Shown here: piece by piece, positions 1 to 11,124 of the stretch
How the letters are laid out: each line of letters opens with the position of its first letter
How positions within the stretch are numbered: position 1 is the first letter of the stretch
DNA from: Myrica gale
Taxonomy: Eukaryota; Streptophyta; Magnoliopsida; Fagales; Myricaceae
DNA: 64,000 bases
Direction of reading: 5' to 3'
Assembly (NCBI GenBank): GCA_963930655.1
Contig: OZ005608.1
Coordinates: forward strand, 17,509,271 to 17,573,270
Translations under genes and position numbers: made by a program
Notes under the pieces: model-generated
Database searches by the model: none
The model's input: the letters and a program-made list of their open reading frames with translations, nothing else
Told to the model about the DNA's origin: nothing

Positions 1-1055
1 CGGTTGTCGAGCGCACCTCGGGCGACAGTCAATATTCAGAGCACAACTTAATGCTATACACCTCCAAAATCCACGAAATTTGTTTCAAAAACTCTCCTTT
101 CACACCCTTATTCTCAAGACTTCAACTTTTCTCACATTCCAACTAAATCCCTTAGCTAAAACATGAGTCCATCTCATAAATTCAAGTTCTTGCCTTTCTC
201 CCTCTTCTTTTGGTCTTTTTATCAAGCACCTAGAATTCATACTTGATTTTTCTCTTGGGTGGTATTTACCAGATCTGGCCACATTGTCCATGGTTTCATG
301 TACAATCCATGCTACTCTTTAAAGCTTACTAGATCTACATTTTCTTCAAAGAACACACATGAACACAACATATACACAAGGAGAAAACCAATAAACTCCA
401 CAACCAACAACCATTAAAGGAAATAAGAGAAAAGAGTGATGGCTTGGTCGGCCAAGAAGGGCTGAAATCCCTCACCTCCTTCTCTCTCTTTCTTTCTCTT
501 TGTCTTCCTCTTCTTTCTTTTCTCCTTCTTCTTCTTCTTTCTCTTTTTCTTCTTCTTCTTTCTTCTTCTTTGTTCGGGTGAGCTAGGGCAAATGGGAAGT
601 GGGTTGTGCGGTGGAGAGGGGGGGTTTCCTTATACGTGAAAGGCTTGGGGGAAGGGAAAAGGTAAAATTGCCCTTCCCCCCCCTTCTTTCCCTTTTTCCT
701 TTTCTGCCCCTCACGAAAACTCATTTTTCTTTTCTGCCACTCACACAACTAACTCTAATATGTCTCCCCATTTTGTTCCAAGGGTTCTCATATTTCCAAG
801 GCTAAAGCCCCTAATAAAAAGAAACTTCCAAATCTTGTAACTTAGGGACATTTTCCATTAATAAACATCTCAAGCTAATAAATCTCAATTGCTCAAGTCT
901 AATGGCAAATAATATAACAGTCAGATCCTAGCTTAAAACTCATAAAAACGTTAGGGGAAAAAATTCCCGCTAGACATAACTTGAAATTAATTTATTCATA
1001 CATACATCCTCAATATAATTCCTTTACAATGATAGAAATAGGGTCAAAGTCTCAC
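1..1055 (-). repeat. Gypsy LTR fragment (outer part cut by window edge)
   Basis: The right end reads GGGTCAAAGTCTCACA, a diverged copy of the GGGGTCTCACA terminus that closes the solo LTRs at 29197 and 45494. The segment holds the same pyrimidine-rich tract (about 480-575) seen in those LTRs. By comparison with them it is read as an LTR in minus orientation. The sequence right of 1055 resumes LTR sequence like that near 27000, so this piece appears inserted inside another LTR. The other end lies outside the window, so no target duplication can be checked. The short ORFs here are not convincing genes. Confidence 0.5.
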
Positions 1056-1676
1056 ATACATCATGTCGAATTCTATTCTCCTTGTTCCACTTTTGAATCT
1101 TACCTTGCATGGACTATTGACCATCAATTCCATCATTTATCCCTTATTCAATACTTTACATCATATCATGCCTGGGCTAATGTCTATCGACTTCCCACCA
1201 TATTAACCTCAATAAACTTCTTAACTAGCTTATACAACTATCCTCAATGTTAGGGTTCATAAGTCTTCAATTGGAACTCCGAATTCATCATATATGGAAT
1301 TTTAACAGGTCCCGCTCGAGCGCCTGTCGAGCGTTGGTCAAACGACAAGACACTGTCCATCATATTTCCTTAAGGCCGCTCGAGCGCCTGTCGCCCGCTG
1401 ATCGAGCGCAATGTTATCTAAAAATAGGGTGCTAAAAATCTTCCTATTCCAAGACCCTAATCGTGATCCTCCAAATACTCAATTTCAATATTGTCAAAAC
1501 TACAACAACATATCAATTCAATTACAATTATAGATGCACAAAATGCTAGGGGAAATCTTCACCTAGACATAACCTTAGATTAATTCCCCTATACCTGCCT
1601 TTCTTAATAATTAGAGCACAACTTAAGGAGTCATCATTCTTTTACAAGGATAGAAAAAGTTGGGGTCTCACACCTT
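1056..1676 (-). repeat. Gypsy LTR tail of the family containing GCTCGAGCGCC motifs
   Basis: The text around 1190-1345 (the stretch ending in CCCGCTCGAGCGCCTGTCGA) closely matches 27010-27140 inside the solo LTR at 26023-29197. The segment ends with GGGGTCTCACA at about 1676, the same terminus as those solo LTRs. It is therefore the end of a minus-oriented LTR, with a second LTR copy (1-1055) lying inside it. There is no coding potential. Confidence 0.55.
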
Positions 1677-1976
1677 TTTTATTTCAGCCCTTTAAATAGG
1701 AGCTCTTGCATTGTAATAAAAACAGACATTGATCAATGAAATTGTGAGAGTATTTCTCTTTGGTTCTTTGAAGAACTTCTCAAACTTATCGGGATTTTCC
1801 GTGGCGTTCATCCAGAGTTATCAAATGGATTTTCATCATCGTTTGTGGCATCCTCATCATACAGAGGTTCTTGCTTTCTTAAGCAACGGGTTGAGGTTCC
1901 ATCCGAATCGGTCCTAGAAACGATCTCGGGTTCCCTATAGTTGTTGGGTCTCGTTACGGGATAACGGGGTTCACAT
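1677..1976 (+). repeat. 3' part of a CRM-like gypsy LTR
   Basis: The stretch from about 1735 to 1960 (key text TCTCTTTGGTTCTTTGAAGA, then TTATCGGGATTT, then GTTGTTGGGTCTCGT) is clearly related to 46265-46490 in the second gypsy element of this window. That stretch follows directly on polymerase sequence there. A TATA-like stretch and the phrase AGCCCTTTAAATAGGAGC precede it, as expected inside an LTR. It abuts the phytochrome pseudogene at about 1977, so the element end probably marks where the phytochrome reading frame was broken. It may be a solo or truncated LTR. Confidence 0.5.
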
Positions 1977-2850
1977 CAGAATATCCGTTGCAGGATAACG
2001 TAACCCAATATACGGTTCCAAATCATGTCGCTTGCTCTCGGCAAGAACCTTACCATGCTCATCCTCATGGAACTTATAGACCATAGCCCTATCGTACCCA
2101 GTAAGCTCTCTCACACTCTCCACTACAGTGTCACACAAGAGCTTGATATCTCCTCCAGGAAGTGACTGCAACTGTGAAATTGCCCTCACCGCCAGCTTCT
2201 GTGACTGCACTGCTCAAGACTCGGGACTAAATGAGGCAGAAGATTGAGCATCTCAAGGTCACGGGCGTTTTCGCTGTACTCGATTACGTTGTACGTAGTT
2301 TCGTCCACGGTGATCATACAGCGAAGGGTTGTATATGGGGGAAAGGATTGCCTCCAAAGGCAATCCCGTCCAAAGAGCCAAAGGGATGGCTCGTAAAGTT
2401 CCAGTCATCCAATGGTCGGGATTGCCCGACCAATGGAGGGGTGTGGGTCCCGGGCGAGACCCACACCTGCTCGAACAGTGTTTGGTCCGGAAATCCCAAC
2501 CGTTGGATGGCTGGAACTTTACGTTCCAACCGTCCCTTTGTCTCTTTGGACGGGATTGCCTTTGGAGGCAATCATGTCTCTGTATATGGCCACCCCTCTG
2601 GATCCTAGAAAAGTAGGCTGTAATTTCCTGCTCCTAGACCAATTTTGTGGTCGTTCTAGCTGACTGAGAGTAGTCGAAGGACTTACCGGACTCGCCCGAG
2701 CGTTCGAACACGGAGTGGATGCGGGCGTCGATGGTGAACTATTCAATGGCCTTGGGGATGGAAGACTCTGCATGGTGGGGCCTCGTGTTGCCGGTGTTGT
2801 TCAAGGACTGAGCTTGATTGTTGTGGAGTGAACGTGTGGCTCTGTTACTG
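1977..2850 (-). pseudogene. PHYB: Phytochrome B-like pseudogene, 5' part of exon 1
   Basis: Read on the minus strand, the pieces follow the phytochrome N-terminus in order. A basic, Asn/Gln-rich leader (about 2850-2760) is followed by [20 protein letters not shown] (about 2740-2680), then EITAYFSRIQRGGHIQ, then [10 protein letters not shown] (about 2290-2260). The start of the GAF chromophore domain follows ([16 protein letters not shown] to [15 protein letters not shown], 2200-2040), and the frame ends shortly after YPATDI at 1977. The wording fits B-type better than A- or C-type phytochromes. Damage visible: an in-frame stop replacing Gln before FTIDAR, another stop near 2632, a missing block of about 60 codons between the PAS-like and GAF parts (junction near 2212), a 242-bp MITE splitting the His-Ile-Gln-Pro-Phe motif, and loss of everything after YPATDI including the chromophore cysteine. 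It cannot encode a photoreceptor. Confidence 0.85.
2339..2580. mobile_element. Mutator-like MITE inserted in the phytochrome pseudogene
   Basis: The two ends form an inverted repeat of about 48 bp built on GATTGCCTCCAAAGGCAATC, followed inward by CCGTCCAAAGAG. The element is flanked by the 9-bp direct repeat TGTATATGG (2330-2338 and 2581-2589). Removing the element and one repeat rejoins the phytochrome motif Gly-Gly-His-Ile-Gln-Pro-Phe, which confirms the insertion. Long inverted ends and a 9-bp duplication are typical of Mutator-like elements. The small ORFs on both strands come from the inverted arms and are not genes. Confidence 0.85.
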
Positions 2851-3119
2851 GGTAAAAAACAAAAAAAATAGCACTGCAGCCCATAAAATGATATCGTTTT
2901 TGCTTTGTCAGATGCTGTTTGTTTTGAAGCCCAACCACGTTATCACTCAACAGTTGACGTGGCATTCCATCAGGGGAACTGACGGAACCTTGATGGGAAG
3001 ACTAATTCTTCAAAAAATAGAAACTTAAGGACTAAATTTTTTTTAAAAACCCAAGAACTATAACATAAAATGTATAAAACTTAAGGACTAAAGTGTTAAA
3101 TTCCTTTTTTTAAAAAATT

Positions 3120-4010
3120 GTCATTTAGTTTTGAAATTGATCACTAGCGTCCCGAAGTTTTTACCTTTAGTCAAATCAATCCTGAACGATTTCTATCCAC
3201 TTAGTTAACAGAAAGCCCTGTTAGAGCTAATAAAAATATGACGTGTAGTTAAATTAATTAAAATACTCTAAATGTGCTTATGAGCTTTTGTATGCCACAT
3301 AGATAAATAAAAATTACAAAATAAAATAATAACTAAATTATTTTAAAAAATTATAAAAATACTTTAAAATTTAAAAAAAAAAACCCACCTTTCATGGAGA
3401 GGGGATGGGATGGCACTGTCCCATAGGGCGGCCACGAGTCACCCCATGCTAGGGAGCCTAGATCTGGGCTCCCATTGCTGGGATGGCTGCTCGCCACCCT
3501 TCCGCGTGAGCTAGGGTGGTTGCTAGCCACAATTTTGTGCAAGCAGCGGTGGCTCGCACCACCCCGCAAATGGGGAGCCCAGATTTCGACTCTTGATGCA
3601 GGCTTGAAAGGGTTTGTGAGCAGGGTTGGCTGGCGCTACCCCGCAAATGGAGAGCCCAAAATTGGGTTCCCTGTTGCAGGCGTGGAGGGGTGGCGGGCGC
3701 GAGCAGCACCATGCAAATGTGGACCCCAGATTTGGGCTCCGCAGGCGCATAGTTAGCTGCCCTCCTCGAGAAGGTGGGTATTTTTTGTTTCATTTTATTT
3801 TATTTATATGTTTTTATATATATTAGTATGACTTTTTTATAATTTGTTAACTGATTTTATGCATAAAATATTATCTGAATTTTATAATTAATTTAAATAA
3901 CACGTTTCATTTTTTTAATTGGTGCTGACGAGGTCCTCCATAGTTCACTAGACCTAGATTTAATTGAAGGACTAATCTGAGAAAGTACGAAATCTAAGAA
4001 CCTCTTTTTG
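3120..4010. mobile_element. Non-autonomous Mutator-like element with a GC-rich core
   Basis: The two ends are diverged inverted repeats. Left-arm wording such as CGAAGTTTTTACCTTTAGTC (about 3150) and ATGACGTGTAGTTAAATTAA (about 3238) recurs in reverse complement at about 3980 and 3890. Between AT-rich shoulders lies a GC-rich core (about 3385-3780). In it a unit of about 75 bp is repeated imperfectly; its recognisable part CCCCGCAAATGG is followed by GAGCCC and appears near 3562, 3638 and (degenerate) 3710. No protein family is recognisable in the core. The exact ends and target duplication are not clear. Confidence 0.4.
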
Positions 4011-4728
4011 TTACTGTTATCTTTGGTTCTTTTATGATTTGTTTGCTGCTGTTATCTTTTGTTCTTTTTTTATTGTTCTAGTTTTGTAATAAATATTCAC
4101 CACCGACTGTTATTTGCTAACTTTTCGGCATAAAAAAAAATCTGGGCTTAAAATATATTAGCACAAAATATGTTAGCTTATACAAAAAGGCCCCCAAAAA
4201 TAGGCCTAAATAACCCGACCCCAACCTGCCAGACCAACTCAGGTCGAAGTGTAGGTACGGGTGTGTTTGTTTGCAAAATTTTTGGGAGAATTTTAAAATT
4301 TTAGTACTGTTTGCTAAAAAATAGGTATTGTTGAAATTTGTAAAAAATGTTTAAAATATTGAAGTGTGTTTTGAGTCGATGTTGGAAAATATTATTGGGA
4401 TAGTAATGATGGAATGTTTGTTTGTTTGAGATTAGTGTATAGGAGAGAGAATTTTATTGAATTTTTTATTAGATTAATAAAAAAATTTTAAAAAATACAA
4501 AACATGATTCTTTTTTTTTCTAAGTAAATACAAAACATGATTCAACATTAAAACAATTCGTATTTTTTAGTATGGCACCGGTAACAAATGCGACCATTTC
4601 GTTGCTTTTTTAGATTATTATTTTTTCTACAACCTTATTTCAGTTTTGTTTTTTTCCTTCTCCTTTAATTATTTTTTATACTTAGGGCATATTTTCATTT
4701 TTCCTTCGATCACCTACTCACATAGTCG
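4011..4728. other. AT-rich intergenic DNA
   Basis: No coding signal is seen. At about 4260 the text GGGTGTGTTTGTTTGCAAAA resembles the terminus of the Tourist-like MITEs at 46610 and 49585, but no matching right end or TTA duplication was found. The last three bases, TCG, are the left target duplication of CACTA element 1. Confidence 0.4.
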
Positions 4729-7220
4729 CACTACAAAAAAACAGGTCTATAGCGGCGGTCGCTAAAAACGCCGCTAAAAGGTGTTTTTTGCGGCGTTTTG
4801 CAAAAAATGCTACTAAAGGGGGTCTATAGCTGCTATAGACCCCCTTTTAGCAGCGTTTTTTCAAAATGCCGTTAGAAATCTGGTATCTACAGCTGCAATC
4901 ATACTGACCCCCGCTGTAGAGTTCACCTTTATACCTATAGCGGCATTTTTAATTTGAAAAAAATCAAAAATTTAAAAATATATTTTACTTAATGTTAATA
5001 TTTATTTTATAGCCTATTTTATTCCTTTTAATACATATTTTTATTTTTTCATGTGTTTAAAAAAACATTTTAGGAGACCTACATAATAAAATATGGAATT
5101 GAAAGGAGTTTAATGAAAATTGAAGTTGTTATATGGAATTAGAAATAATGTTATTTAAGTTATATTTATGATTGTTATGGTAATTGTATTTCTATTAAAT
5201 AAATCTAAGTAGTTTAGACATCTATTATCATATGCTTAAAATGAGCATATATATTTGTAATAATTAGTAATATAATAATTTTTAATTATGATATATTATT
5301 TAATTTAAAAAAAAAGATATTGTGAGATTAATTAGCTTATACAATTAAAGTACATAACTTAATATCTGATCATAGTTGTTATTATAGTTTATATTTTTAA
5401 ATTATAAATATTATATATTATTACTATCAACTTGTTTTAATTAACAATTATATTTCAATAATTTGTAATATAAGAATAATTAATTAGGACATATTATTTA
5501 CTTCTACAAAAAGATATTGTGAATTTAACTTATACAATTAAAGAACATGTAATGTATTATAACAAATTATAACAAATCATACAAATTATAATTTACTAAA
5601 AATATATAACTACAAAATATAAAATTAATATTAAAAAAACTACAAATAAAAAAACTCCCCCCACCCCTCCCCCTTTCTTAAAAACTCGCCCACGCGCCCT
5701 AAAACGCTAAAATTCCCTTCCCCGCGCGCGCCCTATATAATTAACTCTCTCCATTTGAAGCTGCACGGGTTTTAATGGCTTCTGAATTTACAGGTTTTGT
5801 TGGGTCTTGTTGTTTGGCTAATCTTCTGTGTTCCTTCTGCGCCAGGTCTTCTCTCTCGCTCTCTCTTCTCTCTACACGGCCTAAACCACAAAAAACTATC
5901 AAGCACCGGAGAGGTAATTGATTTCTTATGGGCGATACTTTCAGTTGTTCGTAGTACTTCGATATTCTTAACGCCAATGAGACTGCAATAATGGCTATCA
6001 ATCAATATTTTTCAGTCCTATTGAGGTCACTTTGTTGGATAGGTCCTTTGTTTTGTACTTCGAACTCTATTGCTATTTCTATGTTCTTGCCCCAACTTCT
6101 ATAGAGATTTACTTTGCTGGAGCTCATGGTTCTAAATCTAAGATGGCTCAAGAATGTGGGTTGTGAAATTTTTTATGACAGACTGATGGCTAGTAGTTCA
6201 TCATCAGCAATTACAATGACATTCTATATGTTTGATTCCGTTACTTATTCTCTGGACTTTAGTGTTCTTGTTGGAAGGATTTAACTGAGGTTTTTACTTG
6301 TTTGATTGTACAAGATTTTTCCCCTGACAAAATTGGTACACCTTCCGTTATTGTTATCCAGAAATACTCGGCAGGTTCTGTTTAAGTACTCTTCTAGTTG
6401 TTGTATTTCATTAAAGTCTGGGTGTTATGTATGTCCAGTAGACTTTTGGTTCGTTCTAAAAAGATGTGAAAGTTGTTTACAGGATACTCAATTTTTGTTA
6501 CTGAGCTTGCGATATAATATCCTATTTTTCTTCTTGAGAACCTATTACGGATGATGGAGCTCCTCAATTTTATTTATATGTTTCACAATTGTGGTTCAAA
6601 GTTGTTAACCGGTTGTTGATTGTGAATTAGAACTGTGCTGTTAAATTTTAAGAAACCTTAGGAACCACATTGTTGTTGATAGATGTAACTGCAATTAGTG
6701 TTTCAACTTTGTGGCTCTGGTCTGGTTGTGCTCGTGAATTGTTTGCATCCATAGTTAAGCACCTAGTATTAGTATGAAAAAAATCATGAATGAAATTAGT
6801 GTATTTCCAAGTATAGGTACACTTTGATGATACAGTTGGTATAATTGCTTGTGACCTATGTCCAAAATGCTTATATTCTATTGGAAATTATATTTTATTG
6901 CCATTTGATCCTAGACATAGTCAGGCATTCACATGGTGCTTACCAAACATGGACTTTGTAAAAGATTCTTTTTTTTTTGGCCTTGACTAATGAATTGCTA
7001 TTGTGATCTTGGAGTGTGAGTTGATGTTGGAATATTGAAGTAATATAGCTCAGTAGTAGTTGAGGGAAATTAAGAGATAAATAAAAATTGAAGAAATCGG
7101 CTCAGAACATATTGGTAGAACAGCTTTTTTTGTTGTTAGCTCTTTTATTTTTATGGAACAGGTTTGTGAGAATATTTGATCCTCAATATTACCATATGGT
7201 ATGGGTCTAATGGTTGAAAG

Positions 7221-7571
7221 TATCTGGTGGCAGTATGTGAAGCAGGTATTTACATCATTTGACAATTTGCCACGAAAGAAGCAATTCTGTTACAGCCTTG
7301 CTCGACATGTAAGTAAAATTTCAGCTTGGTCTTTTTCAGAGGATATAATCATTAAAAATAACTGAAGGCTAATGCTTGCTAGTTTTGAGGTAACTGTTGT
7401 TCTTTAATGTAGGGTATTATATTTGATCTAGACGACGACATGGTTGCGGATGATGATGACCGAGAGGCATTACAGGATATAATAAACAATACCAAGTTAA
7501 GTGAAGGCTATCTGACTCTTGCTCGTGATATTGAGGTCATGGAACCCAAGTCTCCTGAAGATATCTACAAG
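7221..7571 (+). pseudogene. RPN1: Captured RPN1 (26S proteasome non-ATPase subunit) fragment
   Basis: Two exon-like blocks match the plant proteasome base subunit RPN1/PSMD2. Block one ends at 7308 and reads QYVKQVFTSFDNLPRKKQ on to SLARH. Block two runs 7413-7571 and contains DDDDREALQDIINNTKLSEG and then ARDIEVMEPKSPEDIYK. Block one ends at a GT donor (7309), block two starts after an AG acceptor (7412) and ends at another GT (7572), and the frame is open across the junction. The intron is retained, so the copy was taken from DNA, not from a spliced messenger. Upstream and downstream exons of the large parent protein (about 890 residues) are absent. RPN1 normally docks ubiquitin receptors and shuttle factors on the proteasome; this piece could at most give a chimeric transcript. 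Confidence 0.85.
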
Positions 7572-7596
7572 GTTTGAACTTTTGATTTTATTTTAT

Positions 7597-7634
7597 CAAT
7601 GATATGGTTGCAGATGATGATGACCGAGAGGCAT
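7597..7634 (+). repeat. Local duplication of RPN1 exon sequence
   Basis: The text GATATGGTTGCAGATGATGA and the following bases through GAGGCATTAC repeat, with one change, the start of the second RPN1 block at about 7437-7475. The copy lies just beyond the donor site and loses similarity at CCGGAGCG. It shows that the cargo was rearranged after or during capture. Confidence 0.7.
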
Positions 7635-7786
7635 TACCGGAGCGCTCATGGACAAGTCTGCCTTGATGGGGTCCGGGGGCAATTTTTTGACTCGTTTTAT
7701 CTAGAGTTATATACAAGTAGATATTTTGTTTACATATATCTTTTGTTTATTTTTATTTCTAATGTGATATTTATTTTCTATTACAG

Positions 7787-7850
7787 GAATTCAAGATAGA
7801 GGATGTTGATGTGTCAAATGAGGAAGATTTTAATTGGTCCTTGCTTATTG
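7787..7850 (+). other. Exon-like segment shared by both CACTA elements
   Basis: After an acceptor-like TATTTTCTATTACAG the frame reads EFKIEDVDVSNEEDFNWSLL. The same stretch occurs in reverse in CACTA element 2 (33541-33594), with a few base changes that keep the frame open. It sits at the inner edge of the shared right-end region, so it may be the remnant of a terminal exon of a parental element protein. I do not recognise the family. Confidence 0.45.
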
Positions 7851-8323
7851 TGTTGTATTTGAATATTTTAGTCAGTCCTTGCTTATTGTTATTTTATATT
7901 AGAAATTTATTACTTTTTAGATTACTTTAGAGATTCTTGTGTTTGTTGTAAAATGTTATTATTCAATGATGAAGTATATTTTGTTTTATTCTCCTTGTTC
8001 TTTAAATTTTTACATCCAATAAATTATAATTATTAAAATAAATTTGTATTACCGATTAAAAAAGCATGTATATGAAAATATAGGAAAAAATTAGTAGTGT
8101 ATTAAAATGCTAGCAAAAGCAAAAAAAAACTTTGGCAAAGACCTATAGCGACGGTCGCGCTAAAAGTCTATACTAGCGTTTTAGCGAAACGCTGCGAGGA
8201 AGACAAAATTGCATTCGGGTCTATAGGCCGCTAAAAAACCGCTGCTATAGGCCAAAATGACCTATAGCAGCGTTTTTTTGCCTATAGCAGCGGTCTGCTA
8301 TAGACCCTTTTTTTGTAGTGTCG

Positions 8324-11110
8324 TCTCATTTCCTCGAACCCTAATTTGCGATATAAAAGAGATTGTGCCAGCTTCTTCACCATTGTTCCTGCGACATCGA
8401 AGAGAACGCTCGTCGCATCTGCACCAGCTTTCTCATACCATTTCGTCAATGTCAGAGAAAAGGTGACTCACCAGAAGAGAATTGATGATTTACCCTATTC
8501 GTTTTAAATGTTTTAAGCAGATTTTGTTAAAAGGTTTTCACTCGAATATGTCAGGGTCATTGCTTTTATGGTAAAAGAATGTGAATCCTTAATGATTTGA
8601 TTTCTAGCATTATGCGATTATAATGCAATTAAGGTGATTTCTCCCTCTGAGTACTTGCATTGTTCCGGGTTTCACCCTCTGTGCCTTTTCAAATGAACAA
8701 GACCAGAGACTCCAACATATTTCATACCCTCTGGCCTCTGCCCCTTTTAGGTCAATACTTGGATTACATTACCTTTTTTGGTTTCAAATAATGAAGTCCT
8801 TGTAACTAATTTTTTCTATTAACCTTTTTAAAATTTATCACGAGTAGCGTCTATTGGAAAATATTGGTACCATAATCTGTTTCGTTTGTTTGTTATCCCT
8901 CCACTTATCCGGGTAGTTCATTAGGTATGTGTCTATTTTTGGTAAGGTTATGTTTTTAGGTTCTCTAGCATTTGAGGGAAGTTGCTTGCAGACTTCTACT
9001 TGTATGTGCAGTTACACAAGTTTTGGATGGATACTTGGTTGACCATAATCTCTACCTAGTTCTATTTTTTCACTTTCTTGTTTGTGTCTCATTTGGTGTT
9101 GTTTATGAATGATTATGTAGTGTAAAATGGCGGTCTATTGGTTCATGTTGTTTGCTAATAATTGTTTTAAGATCAGATCCAGTGTAGATGGGATTTTATA
9201 GTTAATGCAATCATTTGCACAATAGAGGATATAAGATATTGGAGATGAAGGCACCTGCAAATTCTTTATCTGACAAAATAAGTGTATGGGAACTTTTGGA
9301 GTTTCGAAATTGATTCATAAAGAAGTTTGTCACCTCCCATGATGTATCATTACTTGATCTCGGGAATGGAAGTTGATTTGGCAGCAAAATAGCTCATGGA
9401 TTTAAGGTGTCAAATCTTTGCAAACTTTAAGGTATTTTATCGTAGAATTGGTATTGTCCATCCAAATACGTCTGGACTGAAATATTGATGTTGTTGCAGG
9501 TGAAAGTTTTCCTGTGAAAATTATCATACTTACATGATCTTGACAAATGATCTTGAACTTGTCTGTGATTGAATCTTCAATCTTCAATAATCTTTAGGTC
9601 TTGTTGATTTCACACCTTGAGTCATTTGATTTCACAATTGAGCAGCCCAAATGTTCTGCCTCCTTCCTTTCCATGCTCACAGTCGTCGCAATATTTTTCT
9701 TTGGTCCTGATGGCAAACCCAAAAGCTTACGATAAACTATCTCATAGCTATCCCTAGTTGTGGTGGTGCGTGAGATCATTTGGGATATCAGATATCGGCT
9801 GTGGGATCACATGAAAAATCTCTTTTTCCATTAACTCCTTTATATTCTTTTATTCCGAATTTTAGGCTTCTACTAATTATAATCATGTCCATCAACATAT
9901 TACAATTTCCCCCCGAGTATTTGAGATTGATTTGTGAAATCCCTTCTACTAACAATTATTTGTTTATTTATTCTTCCACCATACTATATTTCATGAGTCA
10001 ATAGGACTAGAATCATATCACCGATTAAGTCCATAACTCATATAATTCTCAATTCATAATCTGTAACTCATTGGACTATAAATTATTTCCAAAACAATTT
10101 CACAAATTAATATATAATATATATTAATTTCGAAGAATATTTTTATAAAATGTCATTGGCCAATGGATTCTTTTTTAGTCCAATCCTATACAGATATATT
10201 GAATATACTGCCTCATCAAGATACTGATAGATTCTTTATTGAGCATTTATACAAACTCATTTATTATGTACAAGACCCAACATTATCTAGAATCTTTGAC
10301 CTAAAAAGATCATCATCAAATGACTCGATCAAAGCACTAGCACACAATAAATAGATCCGTATAAACCTCTCAGGTCTAAGGATACAATAAACCAATTGTA
10401 CTGAATACCTTCTTAATATCAGTGATCACTTCCATAAGATATTCATATTTGAACTTGTTCAATGCATATAATCTTACATTGCACTCACTCGTTTGCTTAA
10501 GGTTATTATCTCAATGTCAAAGTCCCTCATCCTATTAAATAGAGGCACAATGATTGTAGACCTATCGTACATCAATATGTAATTTGATCTAGAACAAAAT
10601 ATCAAGTGAACAAGGAACCGAAGAGTTAAACTTTCCGCCTTTGATTCATTAATCATTGGTCTTACTTTTCTACAATTTCACTCAATAATATCTGTGTAAC
10701 ATCTTATGTCACAACATATTACCCAATAAATAAATATAAACATGTGACATATAAATATATAATTATTCAGATAAATTATTTTTAGGGCATTATTCTTTCA
10801 ACAGGTCTATTACAGGTTTTGAAACATGTATATTTAAATCAGGGAGAAAAAATTCAATCCTTACATAGAGATGCGAAATGAATTTGAACTATACACATCA
10901 ACCTCCATCACTACGTACTCATGGTTTTATCAAGTGCCAGCAGTTGATAAGATTTTATTTATTAAAATGCCTAGACTTGCAAATATTTATCTTATGTGTC
11001 ATGCAAAAGTTGCTTTCCAAATCGAATCTTATTCCCACTATCATTTAAGTTTAATATGTGGTTCTGTCACTATATTTTCAACACGGTTTTGTAACTGCCA
11101 TCCTCACTCA
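8324..11110. other. AT-rich region without an identifiable gene
   Basis: Positions 8324-8462 look like a 5' leader ending in ATGTCAGAGAAAAGGTGACT, a possible first exon with a donor site, but no following exon could be tied to it. The stretch ending near 10803 reads, on the minus strand, TGTTGAAAGAATAATGCCCT, which resembles the start of a Ty1/copia LTR; its other end and target duplication were not found. The remaining open frames are short and AT-driven. Confidence 0.3.
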
Positions 11111-11124
11111 AAATCAATCAAGCA

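Larger units (their letters stand above)
4729..8320 (+). mobile_element. Non-autonomous CACTA transposon 1 (gene-carrying)
   Basis: It begins CACTACAAAAAAACAGGTCT and ends with the inverse TTTTTTTGTAGTG, flanked by the 3-bp duplication TCG (4726-4728 and 8321-8323), the CACTA hallmark. Both ends carry many copies of a subterminal motif of the type CTATAGCGGCGGT in both orientations, including a near-perfect palindrome at about 4816-4851. The left kilobase and right 0.55 kb match the ends of CACTA element 2 (33035-38188) in inverted orientation. No transposase domain is recognisable, so the copy depends on another element to move. The interior (about 5760-7780) carries a host gene fragment (RPN1) and otherwise unassigned, intron-like AT-rich sequence. 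Confidence 0.9.

Noticed and set aside
335..748. A 137-codon minus-strand frame rich in Lys, Arg and Glu
   Set aside because: It is the reverse reading of a TTC/CTT pyrimidine tract inside an LTR; similar tracts give similar frames at 13778, 21254 and 43964.
2231..2663. Overlapping plus-strand frames across the phytochrome region
   Set aside because: They are produced by the inverted arms of the MITE and the antisense of the phytochrome fragment.
4255..4560. A possible Tourist-like MITE
   Set aside because: Only the left end resembles the family; no inverted right end or TTA duplication was found.
6306..6554. An 82-codon plus-strand frame inside CACTA 1
   Set aside because: T-rich, intron-like DNA upstream of the RPN1 exons; no recognised domain.
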